A DNA stretch of 11,014 nt from the NCBI GenBank assembly GCA_041751795.1, contig JBGSWU010000556.1:1-11014 (forward strand), given 5' to 3'. Positions 1-6,095 of this stretch are shown one piece after another (position 1 is the stretch's first letter; every line of letters begins with the position of its first letter). Origin of the DNA: JBBECJ01 sp041751795 (GTDB lineage Bacteria; Chloroflexota; Chloroflexia; Thermomicrobiales; CFX8). Under the pieces are notes generated by a model. The model was not told the origin of the DNA. It did not search any database and worked only from the letters and a program-made list of their open reading frames with translations. The position numbers and the translations under genes were made by a program.

Positions 1-2
1 CC

Positions 3-356
3 ATCAGCATCGTGCTGATCGTTGCACTAGCCGGGGCGATCCTCTACGAGGGGTATGCAACCGGACAATCAGAGCCAGCCGTGTTGGAGACGACAATCAT
101 CACCGCGGACATCGAACAGCGCCAGGATGCGTTCTATATCCCGGTCGAGGTTCGTAACGACGGTGACCAGACGGTCGAAGAAGTTGCCGTCAGCATGGAA
201 CTGCTCGATGGCGACACGCTTGTCGATGAGGCTGAGACCGTGATCGCCAACCTCGGCGAAGCCGAAACCGTCACCGTGGTTTTCGTCGTTTCCGACGACC
301 CGTCGGAACTAACAGTCGAAGCAAGAGTCGTTACGTTCCAGATCGCTGAAGACTGA
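3..356 (+). CDS. TIGR02588-like small membrane-anchored protein, 5' end missing
   Basis: The reading frame is open from the window edge, and an in-frame GTG at 12 lies inside a hydrophobic stretch (ISIVLIVALAGAILYEGY), so the true start is probably upstream. What is visible is the end of one N-terminal transmembrane helix followed by about 95 polar residues rich in Glu, Asp, Val and Thr. These are predicted to form a beta-sandwich, with a typical 'VEVRNDGDQTVEEVAV' strand pattern. Size, single anchor and the 'V.V.N.G..T' pattern match my memory of TIGR02588, a family of unknown function described as paired with the multi-spanning membrane protein TIGR02587. That partner would have to lie just upstream, outside the window. 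The soluble domain probably faces the extracytoplasmic side. The biochemical role is unknown. The family call is from memory of the pattern and is moderate. Confidence 0.6.
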   Translation: MSIVLIVALAGAILYEGYATGQSEPAVLETTIITADIEQRQDAFYIPVEVRNDGDQTVEEVAVSMELLDGDTLVDEAETVIANLGEAETVTVVFVVSDDPSELTVEARVVTFQIAED

Positions 357-388
357 GTGCTGCACACTTCTTGCTCACATTGTGTCTA

Positions 389-422
389 GCCCGGATCGCT
401 GGAAAACCAGGTTCTATCGGGC
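389..422 (+). terminator. Weak imperfect hairpin after the TIGR02588-like gene
   Basis: An outer 5-bp stem (GCCCG at 389-393 with CGGGC at 418-422) encloses an inner 4-bp stem, CTGG at 399-402 with CCAG at 407-410, around an AAAA loop. The internal loops are 5 and 7 nt. It lies 33 nt after the stop codon, so a transcription-ending role is possible. No T-run follows, so it is not a canonical intrinsic terminator. Confidence 0.2.
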
Positions 423-554
423 ATTAGCAGGTAGGACATATAGGTGATCGACACACTGGACCATGACACGGCAGGCTAGACGTACAACGGCGCGGTGGCA
501 AGACATCAAGCTCAAGCGAATGTTTACAATCAATCGGGCTATGACCTGATCTTC

Positions 555-570
555 CAGTGAATAATCACTG
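555..570. promoter_or_regulatory. Perfect 6-bp inverted repeat upstream of the diguanylate cyclase
   Basis: CAGTGA (555-560) and TCACTG (565-570) form a perfect inverted repeat around ATAA, in an AT-richer stretch about 110 nt before the preferred cyclase start (32 nt before the alternative TTG). The symmetry and position would suit an operator for a dimeric regulator. No regulator is identified, and a 6-bp repeat can arise by chance. Confidence 0.25.
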
Positions 571-682
571 TTCTGATCCAAGTATTAGTTGAAAGCTGAG
601 TTTGCATGCTATTCAGACGCCAGCACCGGCGGCGCAGGCGAGCCGTGGCACCATCACAGCATTCGAGGGTATTGACTTCCCG

Positions 683-2410
683 ATGAGTCATGAACTCGAG
701 CGACAACTTCGCGAGGTAGAAGCGCGTTTCCAGTCGCTGGTCGAAGCCATGCCTGCGATCACCTATGTCAACGCATGGCATAAGCCGCACTCGATGCTCT
801 ACGTTTCGCCCCACGCGGAGGAACTACTCGGCTACCCCACCGAACGCTGGCTCGATCAGTCGGGGTTCGTATACAGCATCGTCCACCCCGATGACCTCAA
901 CATGCTTCATGCAGAAAACGCCCGTACCGAAGCAACAGGCGATCGTTTCAGCCTGGAATTTCGTCTCATCGCGCATGATGGCCGAATTGTCTGGGTACGT
1001 GACGAATGTGTGCCGGTATACGACGCAGAAGGCAAACCGCTCTTCTACCAGGGAATCATGATCGACGTCAGCGACCGGCATCGAGCCGAAGAAGCATTGC
1101 GCGACAGTGAAGAACGGTTCCGAGGCGCTTTCAATGACGCCGCGATTGCTATTGGCATCGGCAGCGTTGACGGCAGGCTCATCCGCGTGAACACCGCGCT
1201 GTGTGAAATGCTCGGCTACCGTGAAGATGAGTTGGTCGGCATCGATGTCCGTCAAATCGTCGATCCCTCCGATGTCGTCAGGACGAGAGCGCAACGTGCG
1301 GAACTGCTGGCTGGAACGATTCGTTCGTTCAGCGCTGAGCGACGGTACGTGCACAAAGATGGCCATATCGTCTGGGGACTTGATCACGTCTCGCTAACGC
1401 GCGACGAACAGGGAAACCCGCTCGCGATTCTCGTTCAGATCCAGGACATCACCGATCGCAAGCGCATCGAATCATCACTCCTTGAAAGCGAGGGGTTGTT
1501 TCGAGGGGCGTTCACCTTCTCGATGGTGGGAATGACGATCTCTGGACCGGATGGTCGGTATCTCCGCGCGAATCAGGCCTTCTGCGAAATGATCGGCTAT
1601 TCAGAAGCGGAACTGAGGGAACTCCGATATGACCAGATTACAGATCCTGACGACGTAGACTTGAACTTGTCGTTCCGAAAGCGTCTCCTGGCTGGTGAAA
1701 TTGACCATTTTCAGATCGAGAAACGCTATGTCCACGCTGCGGGTTATCCGGTCTGGGCGCTTCTGGCAGTTGCGATCGTTCGCGATGGAAACGGTGATCC
1801 GCTTTATATCATCGGTCAGGCTCTCGATATCACCGACCGGAAAGTGTTCGAGGAGCGACTCACCCACCAGGCATTTCACGACAGCCTGACAGGATTGCCG
1901 AATCGCGCACTCCTCTATGACCGAATTCACCACGCGCTCGAACGCGCCCAGCGCAATTGTGAAACAATCGCGATCATGTTCATGGATCTTGACGGCTTCA
2001 AAACCGTCAATGACTCGTATGGGCACGCAATCGGTGACCAACTCCTCGTCGAACTTGGCAACCGGCTGCGGACATGGATTCGGACAGGCGACACCGTCGC
2101 CCGGCTCGGCGGCGACGAATTCACAATCCTCCTCGAAGACATCGGGACGATTGACGAAGCGACGCAGATCGCCACGCGGATCATCGACGGGCTGGATACA
2201 CCTGTGACGATCGAAGGGGTTGACCACCGAGTGCATGCCAGCCTCGGGATCGCCTTCAATCACCCGAATGACCTCCGATCGGATGTGCTGTTACGTCACG
2301 CAGACACCGCGCTCTACCGCGCCAAGCGAGCTGGCGGCGGACAGTACGCCGTCTACAGCGAAGAGACGATGTTGCCGAACGTCGGCACCGATGAACTACG
2401 CGCCACCTAG
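683..2410 (+). CDS. Diguanylate cyclase with three PAS domains (PAS-PAS-PAS-GGDEF)
   Basis: Makes cyclic di-GMP from two GTP. From the ATG at 683 it has 575 residues. Three PAS/PAC units come first, each ending in a linker of the type 'DITDRK', at about residues 9-139, 140-263 and 264-391. The GGDEF domain spans about 392-561. The active-site motif GGDEF is at 476-480. The Asp, Asn and Asp of 'MDLDGFKTVND...GD' match the metal- and substrate-binding residues of PleD. RTGD (467-470) sits five residues before GGDEF, an intact RxxD inhibitory site. There is no transmembrane segment, signal peptide, EAL or HD-GYP domain, so it should be a cytosolic sensor-cyclase. PAS2 and PAS3 are close relatives (both contain 'RGAF', 'LLAG', 'RYVH'), suggesting duplication. 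No haem- or flavin-binding motif is obvious, so the signal is unknown. An in-frame TTG at 602 would add 27 low-complexity residues; ATG is preferred because the first PAS begins soon after it, though its GAGGG (665-669) is 13 nt away. Confidence 0.93.
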   Translation: MSHELERQLREVEARFQSLVEAMPAITYVNAWHKPHSMLYVSPHAEELLGYPTERWLDQSGFVYSIVHPDDLNMLHAENARTEATGDRFSLEFRLIAHDGRIVWVRDECVPVYDAEGKPLFYQGIMIDVSDRHRAEEALRDSEERFRGAFNDAAIAIGIGSVDGRLIRVNTALCEMLGYREDELVGIDVRQIVDPSDVVRTRAQRAELLAGTIRSFSAERRYVHKDGHIVWGLDHVSLTRDEQGNPLAILVQIQDITDRKRIESSLLESEGLFRGAFTFSMVGMTISGPDGRYLRANQAFCEMIGYSEAELRELRYDQITDPDDVDLNLSFRKRLLAGEIDHFQIEKRYVHAAGYPVWALLAVAIVRDGNGDPLYIIGQALDITDRKVFEERLTHQAFHDSLTGLPNRALLYDRIHHALERAQRNCETIAIMFMDLDGFKTVNDSYGHAIGDQLLVELGNRLRTWIRTGDTVARLGGDEFTILLEDIGTIDEATQIATRIIDGLDTPVTIEGVDHRVHASLGIAFNHPNDLRSDVLLRHADTALYRAKRAGGGQYAVYSEETMLPNVGTDELRAT

Positions 2411-2413
2411 CCC

Positions 2414-2582
2414 TAAAGCGGTTTCCCGAATCGTTGCGCCGATGCTGTGGACAGTCATACACCCAGTAGGGCGGGTCATGGCGACCAACGATCGAGCCAG
2501 ATCGCTCGAACGACCCGCCCGGCTCCCCACCCAAACCACGCCACTCCTGCTGATTGAGTCAAACCATCTGCAAACCGCTTTA
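2414..2582. repeat. 169-bp segment bounded by 11-bp perfect inverted repeats
   Basis: TAAAGCGGTTT at 2414-2424 is exactly the reverse complement of AAACCGCTTTA at 2572-2582. The match stops sharply at both outer and inner edges. The bounded segment lies entirely in the convergent gap and contains another inverted repeat. The layout resembles a miniature element with terminal inverted repeats, but I see no target-site duplication and no second copy in this window. It could equally be chance or a long-range RNA pairing. Confidence 0.3.
2469..2520. terminator. Nested stem-loop structure between convergent genes
   Basis: GGGCGGGTC (2469-2477) pairs perfectly with GACCCGCCC (2512-2520). Inside, TCGAGC (2492-2497) pairs with GCTCGA (2504-2509) around a 6-nt loop. 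The position between converging genes suits a bidirectional terminator or a 3'-end stabilising structure. It lacks a T-run on either strand, so Rho-independent termination is not assured. Confidence 0.35.
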
Positions 2583-2654
2583 ACTGACCGTGTCCGGGCG
2601 ATATCTGACGACCCGAGAAAGCACAACGCACTACTCTTTGACGCACAGATTGGG

Positions 2655-3047
2655 TCAATCGCGTGCTTCGGCCTTCCTCACATGATCCTGATCGACGTAG
2701 CCCTTGACGAGGTTGATTCGGCCATCGTCGGTCACGCGGAAAACATCAACACCGTCGATCGTCAGGCTGCCACCGTCGGCGAAGTGCTGGGTGATCTGGA
2801 AGACCATCGCGGCTTCATCACCAGCGACGATGAGGTCGCGAACGTCGAACTCGAGCCGCTCGCACGACGAGATGACGGTATCGAAGAAGCCGCCGAGCGC
2901 ATCCTTGCCGAGATTCGGCGTTGACCCTACCGGGTCGATCTGCTCGATATCTTCGGACAGCGCATCCATAAAACGCTCACGATCACGAGTGACGAAGCTC
3001 TGCGCATAGGAATCGACAGCAGCGCGAATTTGATCGCTTGTTGGCAT
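2655..3047 (-). CDS. NTF2-fold protein, ketosteroid-isomerase-like
   Basis: A 130-residue cone-shaped NTF2/SnoaL-fold protein, the usual length for this superfamily. An N-terminal helix (residues 5-30) is followed by the strand 'EQIDPVGS' (35-42), a second helix with 'GKDALGGFF' (47-55), then four strands ending in 'KGYVDQD'. Tyr14, Asp38 (in DPVG) and Asp101 match, in identity and spacing, the catalytic Tyr16/Asp40/Asp103 of Pseudomonas putida ketosteroid isomerase as I remember that sequence. Proton-shuttling isomerase chemistry is therefore plausible. Many relatives have other or no known activities, so the substrate is unknown. The ATG at 3047-3045 follows GGGAG with a 9-nt spacer. It is transcribed away from the six-gene plus-strand run and shares a 312-bp divergent gap with it. 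No signal peptide is present, so it should be cytosolic. Confidence 0.85.
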   Translation of the reverse strand: MPTSDQIRAAVDSYAQSFVTRDRERFMDALSEDIEQIDPVGSTPNLGKDALGGFFDTVISSCERLEFDVRDLIVAGDEAAMVFQITQHFADGGSLTIDGVDVFRVTDDGRINLVKGYVDQDHVRKAEARD

Positions 3048-3359
3048 CGCCTACGTCTCCCATCCAGGCAAAAATAATCGATCGCTGTGACACGATCTCG
3101 CGGCCATATCCCACGCCGCACATCCCCAGTGTGAATGCGAACCGGGGGCGATTCTACGCCACGAAAGTGCCTGATCGGACACGGGCGATTAGTACTGGAG
3201 TCACGTTCAAGCCCAGTCCGACCGTCTCTACACTTGGATAACACACAGGAGGATCGTCAGGCCGACATCGTGAATCCCATGATGCAGAGCGAAGCGGTGA
3301 GATAACGACCGTTCGTTCGGCACTTGATTCGCCATGTCGGTCAAGCAAAGGGGAAACGG
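3048..3359. promoter_or_regulatory. Divergent intergenic region, probable shared promoter region
   Basis: Because the NTF2-like gene and the six-gene run start on either side and point away, promoters for both should lie here. I cannot assign a convincing -35/-10 pair on either strand. An AT-rich patch at about 3069-3076 lies just upstream of the minus-strand gene, and TACACT near 3230 is a weak plus-strand -10 candidate. A strong Shine-Dalgarno-like AGGAGGA at 3247-3253 has no start codon at normal spacing. The only nearby frame is an 11-codon one beginning GTG at 3270. No clear gene is present. Confidence 0.5.
3347..3354 (+). promoter_or_regulatory. Ribosome binding site that sets the hemerythrin-like start
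   Basis: AAAGGGGA lies six nucleotides (counted from GGGG) before the ATG at 3360. It favours this start over the in-frame TTG at 3324, which has no comparable site. Confidence 0.7.
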
Positions 3360-3986
3360 ATGGCGGAAGACCGAACCCAGGCTCGCGCCGCAACGATGGC
3401 AAAAGTACCGGCGTTCGAGCAGCTGTTTGAGCAGGAACATGTGATGACGGAGCGCATCCTCGATTGCGGGAGAGCCATCGTTCGCCAGTTGCGCGAGGTC
3501 GAACGCGGACAGCAGATCCCGAACGAGTTGCATACCGCTATGGGTATTCTCGTCTACCTCAATGACAACTTCGCCGATCAGGTCCACCTGGCGGCCGAAG
3601 AGGCGGCAATTCCGATCGCCATCGCCCGTGGCATGCGCGCTCGAGACGCCGAGTGGGTCTACCGCGATCACAACCAGGGCCGCGCCTACGCCAAGGCCAT
3701 CGACATCGCCTGGGAACGGATCAATGCCGAGGACAATATCGACCTGCCGCACGCGATCGACGACTTCGCGCGCTGCACCGAGGGATTGGTCAACATGTTC
3801 GAGTACCACGCCGAACGAGAGGACCACTGGCTCTTCCCGGAGATGGCGAAGTATCTCAGCGAGGCCGACGATGACCTGGTCATGCATGTGATTACCCAGA
3901 TCGGGCCACAGGATGTATCTCCATACATCCAACTGGTTGGCACGATGGAACAGTCACTCGGTCTGCCAACTCCAACAGACGCCTGA
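3360..3986 (+). CDS. Hemerythrin HHE cation-binding domain protein
   Basis: A 208-residue, almost wholly helical soluble protein of the hemerythrin/HHE type, which binds a non-haem di-iron centre between four helices. Candidate ligands appear in order: His27 (helix 1, 'EQEHVMTE'), His76 and Glu80 (helix 2, HLAAE), His104 (helix 3, 'YRDHNQGR'), and His150, Glu154 and His156 (helix 4, 'YHAEREDHWLFPEM'). This is the expected H...HxxxE...H...HxxxE spacing. Members of the family sense or store oxygen, handle nitric oxide, or protect iron; which applies here cannot be read from the sequence. It is longer than a single 120-residue domain, with extra segments between helices 2 and 4 and a tail of about 45 residues. 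It is the first gene of the plus-strand run, and the next start is 54 nt downstream. An oxygen or oxidative-stress role would fit the flavin oxidase and DJ-1-like neighbours (inference). Confidence 0.85.
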   Translation: MAEDRTQARAATMAKVPAFEQLFEQEHVMTERILDCGRAIVRQLREVERGQQIPNELHTAMGILVYLNDNFADQVHLAAEEAAIPIAIARGMRARDAEWVYRDHNQGRAYAKAIDIAWERINAEDNIDLPHAIDDFARCTEGLVNMFEYHAEREDHWLFPEMAKYLSEADDDLVMHVITQIGPQDVSPYIQLVGTMEQSLGLPTPTDA

Positions 3987-4026
3987 CACCTCAATGCACT
4001 CTCCTGATCGTTCGATTTGAATACTT

Positions 4027-4033
4027 GGAAGGG
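4027..4033 (+). promoter_or_regulatory. Ribosome binding site selecting a GTG start for the GMC oxidoreductase
   Basis: GGAAGGG is seven nucleotides before the GTG at 4041. The alternative in-frame TTG at 4017 lies upstream of this site, so the GTG is preferred. The protein then begins directly with the FAD-binding Rossmann strand. Confidence 0.65.
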
Positions 4034-4040
4034 CAAGCTT

Positions 4041-5546
4041 GTGAAGTTCGACACGATCATCGTTGGTGGCGGATCAGCCGGTGGAATTCTCGCGGCACGT
4101 CTATCAGAAGATGCGAACCGCTCGGTTCTGCTGCTCGAAGCCGGCCCCGACTACTCCTCGGCAGACGAGACACCCGAAGATCTACGCAACGCGCTGACCG
4201 TCTCGGTAACCAAGCACGATTGGGGCTACGACGCGGAAGCCGTTCCAGGTCGGCGAATGGACTACGCACGCGGCAAGGCAATCGGTGGCTGCTCGTCGGT
4301 TAACGGCTGCATCGCGTTGCGAGCCGTTCCGCATGACCTCGAAGAGTGGGCTAGTTGGGGCAACGACGAGTGGACCTGGGAAAAGAGTCTGCCGTACTTC
4401 CTTAAGATCGAGAGTGACCAGGAATTCGGTGACAAGGACTACCACGGTTCCGATGGACCGACGCCAATCACGCGCTTCAAGGAACACGAACTGGTCCCAC
4501 TCCAGAAGGCGTATCTCGACGCCTGCAAGGAGCGCTTCCCGTACGTCGATGACCACAACGACCCGGAATCAACGGGCGTCGGGCCGATTCCAATGAACAG
4601 GAACGGTGACCTGCGAATGTCAACCGCGCTTGGCCATCTTGCCGAAGCACGTGGGCGTTCCAACCTGACGATTCGTGGTAACGCGCTCGTCGATCGTGTC
4701 CTTTTCGAGGGCAGGAAGGCAGTCGGCGTCGCTGTTGTCAGTGGTGGCGGGACCGAGGAGATTTACGGCGAGAACATCATCCTCTCGGCTGGCGCGATCA
4801 ACTCACCAACCGTTCTGATGCGCTCCGGTGTCGGCCCACGCGCCGATCTTGAGGGGCTCGGCATCGAGGTCATCCTGGACCAGCCAAATGTGGGCCAGAA
4901 TATGATCGAGCACCAGCAGATCACCGTCGGAGTGATCCCGAAAGCTGGCGTCACCCATGTCGATGATCCGGACGTACAGATCATTGTCCGCTACACCAAC
5001 CCGGGCACGACCGAGTTCAACAACATGCAGATCTACTTCGTCAGCCGATACGTGCCGGAATCGCATCGGCCGATCTCGGTCATGAACGTCCTCCAGAAGC
5101 CGAAGAGCCGCGGATCGGTGAGGCTGAAGAGCACTCACCCGATTCTGCCGCCGGAGATCGTGCTCAACTCGTACGGCCATCCGGACGACGAGAAGATCGC
5201 CCGCGACGGCGTCCGCACGTGCTGGGACATCGCCAACGCTCCGCAGATCCAGGCTCACTGCGAAGGACTGGCCGACACGCTGACGCAGGAGATCGTCGAC
5301 GACGACGAAAAGTTGATGGAGTACATCCGCGAGCACTCTGGAACGATCTGGCATCCGGTCGGCACCTGCAAGATGGGACCGGCCAGAGACGAGACAGCCG
5401 TCGTCGATCAATACTGCTGCGTTCATGGCGTTGAAAACCTGCGGGTCGTTGACGGCTCAGTCTTCCCGAACCACGTCAGCGGTAACCCGAACCTGACGAT
5501 CTATGCGATCGCCGAGCGCGTCGCCGACTGGATGAAGCAAGCGTAA
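4041..5546 (+). CDS. GMC-family FAD-dependent oxidoreductase
   Basis: A 501-residue flavoprotein of the glucose-methanol-choline oxidoreductase family, which oxidises alcohols, sugars or related hydroxy compounds. The ADP-binding motif GGGSAGG is at residues 9-15 and the acidic strand end 'LLLEAG' at 30-35. The first GMC signature is around residues 77-95 (RGKAIGGCSSVNG). The second is 'LSAGAINSPTVLMRSG' at 248-263. The C-terminal active-site segment has 'WHPVGTCKMG' (candidate catalytic His438) and 'SGNPNLTIYAIAERVADWM', whose NPN Asn (Asn482) occupies the second catalytic position. No signal peptide or Tat motif is seen, so it should act in the cytoplasm, unlike many secreted fungal relatives. 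The substrate is unknown; choline, sugar and mycofactocin-linked alcohol dehydrogenases all share these motifs. It follows the hemerythrin-like gene by 54 nt and precedes the SnoaL-like gene by 71 nt. Confidence 0.93.
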   Translation: MKFDTIIVGGGSAGGILAARLSEDANRSVLLLEAGPDYSSADETPEDLRNALTVSVTKHDWGYDAEAVPGRRMDYARGKAIGGCSSVNGCIALRAVPHDLEEWASWGNDEWTWEKSLPYFLKIESDQEFGDKDYHGSDGPTPITRFKEHELVPLQKAYLDACKERFPYVDDHNDPESTGVGPIPMNRNGDLRMSTALGHLAEARGRSNLTIRGNALVDRVLFEGRKAVGVAVVSGGGTEEIYGENIILSAGAINSPTVLMRSGVGPRADLEGLGIEVILDQPNVGQNMIEHQQITVGVIPKAGVTHVDDPDVQIIVRYTNPGTTEFNNMQIYFVSRYVPESHRPISVMNVLQKPKSRGSVRLKSTHPILPPEIVLNSYGHPDDEKIARDGVRTCWDIANAPQIQAHCEGLADTLTQEIVDDDEKLMEYIREHSGTIWHPVGTCKMGPARDETAVVDQYCCVHGVENLRVVDGSVFPNHVSGNPNLTIYAIAERVADWMKQA

Positions 5547-5561
5547 GCCAGGCAGCAAGTT

Positions 5562-5597
5562 GCCAGCCCGGAGACAGTTTGATTCGCCCGGGCTGGC
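5562..5597 (+). promoter_or_regulatory. 10-bp perfect GC-rich hairpin between the GMC and SnoaL-like genes
   Basis: GCCAGCCCGG (5562-5571) pairs exactly with CCGGGCTGGC (5588-5597) around a 16-nt loop. It starts 15 nt after the GMC stop and ends 6 nt before the GGGAG ribosome binding site of the next gene. No T-run follows. It could stabilise or define the end of the upstream message, or reduce read-through, so the two halves of the run may be expressed at different levels. Confidence 0.5.
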
Positions 5598-5617
5598 GCC
5601 GATGGGAGTTCGCGATC

Positions 5618-6046
5618 ATGTCAACTGATGTCAGCCGCGCTCTGGTACACCGCTACTATGATGAATTCTTCAGCGCACCAGACAACCTGGACATTGCCGA
5701 CGAAATATTCACGCCCGATATCGTTTTCCATAACCCGATCTCGCCAGATGGTATCCACGGGATCGAAGAATACAAACAATTCGCGTTGCGCTGGTATCGC
5801 GGGTTTCCAGACCGCAAGTTCACCGTCGACGACGACATCGTTGAGGGCAACCGAATCGCGGCCAAGTTCACGATCACCGGTACCCACCTGGGCGAGTTCG
5901 GCGGTCACGAGCCAACCGGTAACCCGATAACCGTCCGCGGCATGAACATCTTCATCATCGAAAACCAGCGGATCAAGGATGTCGAGGCGTTCTTCGACTC
6001 AGTCCAGCTTTCAAAGCCGATCAGTGATCCACCGCGCGGAGGCTGA
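5618..6046 (+). CDS. SnoaL-like ester cyclase / NTF2-fold protein
   Basis: A 142-residue member of the SnoaL-like branch of the NTF2 superfamily. The first helix, 'RALVHRYYDEFFSA' (residues 7-20), is followed by 'DEIFTPDIVFHNP' (28-40), the helix 'GIEEYKQFALRWYRGFPD' (48-65), strands with 'EGNRIAAKFTITGTHLGEF' and a final 'VRGMNIFIIENQRIKDVEAFFD' (106-127). The 'FHNP', 'GFPD' and 'G.HLGEF' patterns are typical of proteins annotated as ester cyclases. SnoaL itself closes an aromatic polyketide ring, but most bacterial relatives outside antibiotic clusters have no assigned substrate, and there is no polyketide synthase here. Start ATG 5618 has GGGAG at 5604-5608 with a 9-nt spacer; the frame is open back to a TTG at 5579, which lies within the hairpin loop and has no ribosome binding site. 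It is a different subgroup from the ketosteroid-isomerase-like gene at 2655-3047. Confidence 0.87.
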   Translation: MSTDVSRALVHRYYDEFFSAPDNLDIADEIFTPDIVFHNPISPDGIHGIEEYKQFALRWYRGFPDRKFTVDDDIVEGNRIAAKFTITGTHLGEFGGHEPTGNPITVRGMNIFIIENQRIKDVEAFFDSVQLSKPISDPPRGG

Positions 6047-6095
6047 TCCAGCGTCGCGAGGCACCTCTACACATCGAAGGAGAAAGACAGCACCA

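Larger units (their letters stand above)
357..682. other. Intergenic region before the diguanylate cyclase gene
   Basis: This gap lies between two plus-strand genes, although the cyclase could begin as early as 602. It holds a weak two-part stem at 389-422, a short perfect inverted repeat at 555-570, and AT-richer sequence between about 520 and 600 where a promoter would be expected. I see no convincing -35/-10 pair and no small gene with a credible start and ribosome binding site. Confidence 0.4.
2411..2654. other. Convergent intergenic region with nested inverted repeats
   Basis: This gap separates the 3' ends of the plus-strand diguanylate cyclase and the minus-strand NTF2-like gene. Frames cross it in several directions but show no family pattern or credible start. 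Its content is two inverted repeats, one inside the other, described separately. Neither has the T-run of an intrinsic terminator. Confidence 0.5.

Noticed and set aside
1601..2263. Minus-strand open frame of 220 codons opposite the PAS3/GGDEF region
   Set aside because: It mirrors the conserved GGDEF coding sequence and has no family resemblance.
683..2410. Bifunctional GGDEF-EAL protein
   Set aside because: The protein ends about 14 residues after the GGDEF domain, and no EAL motif follows in any frame.
2220..2924. Plus-strand open frame of 234 codons crossing the cyclase 3' end, the convergent gap and the NTF2-like gene
   Set aside because: It overlaps two well-supported genes in other frames, resembles no family, and its part over the NTF2-like gene is the antisense of that protein.
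3324..3359. Upstream TTG start for the hemerythrin-like protein
   Set aside because: The ATG at 3360 has a well-placed AAAGGGGA, while the TTG has none and the extra 12 residues look non-conserved.
3228..3932. Minus-strand open frame of 234 codons opposite the hemerythrin-like gene
   Set aside because: It is antisense to a gene with clear iron-ligand motifs and a strong ribosome binding site, and shows no recognisable domain.
4017..4040. Upstream TTG start for the GMC oxidoreductase
   Set aside because: The GGAAGGG site lies downstream of this codon and fits the GTG at 4041; the protein then begins at the flavin-binding strand as expected.
5979..6095. N-terminal extension of the DJ-1-like protein
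   Set aside because: It would overlap the SnoaL-like gene by 68 bases and add 39 basic, unstructured residues. The ATG at 6096 has its own ribosome binding site.
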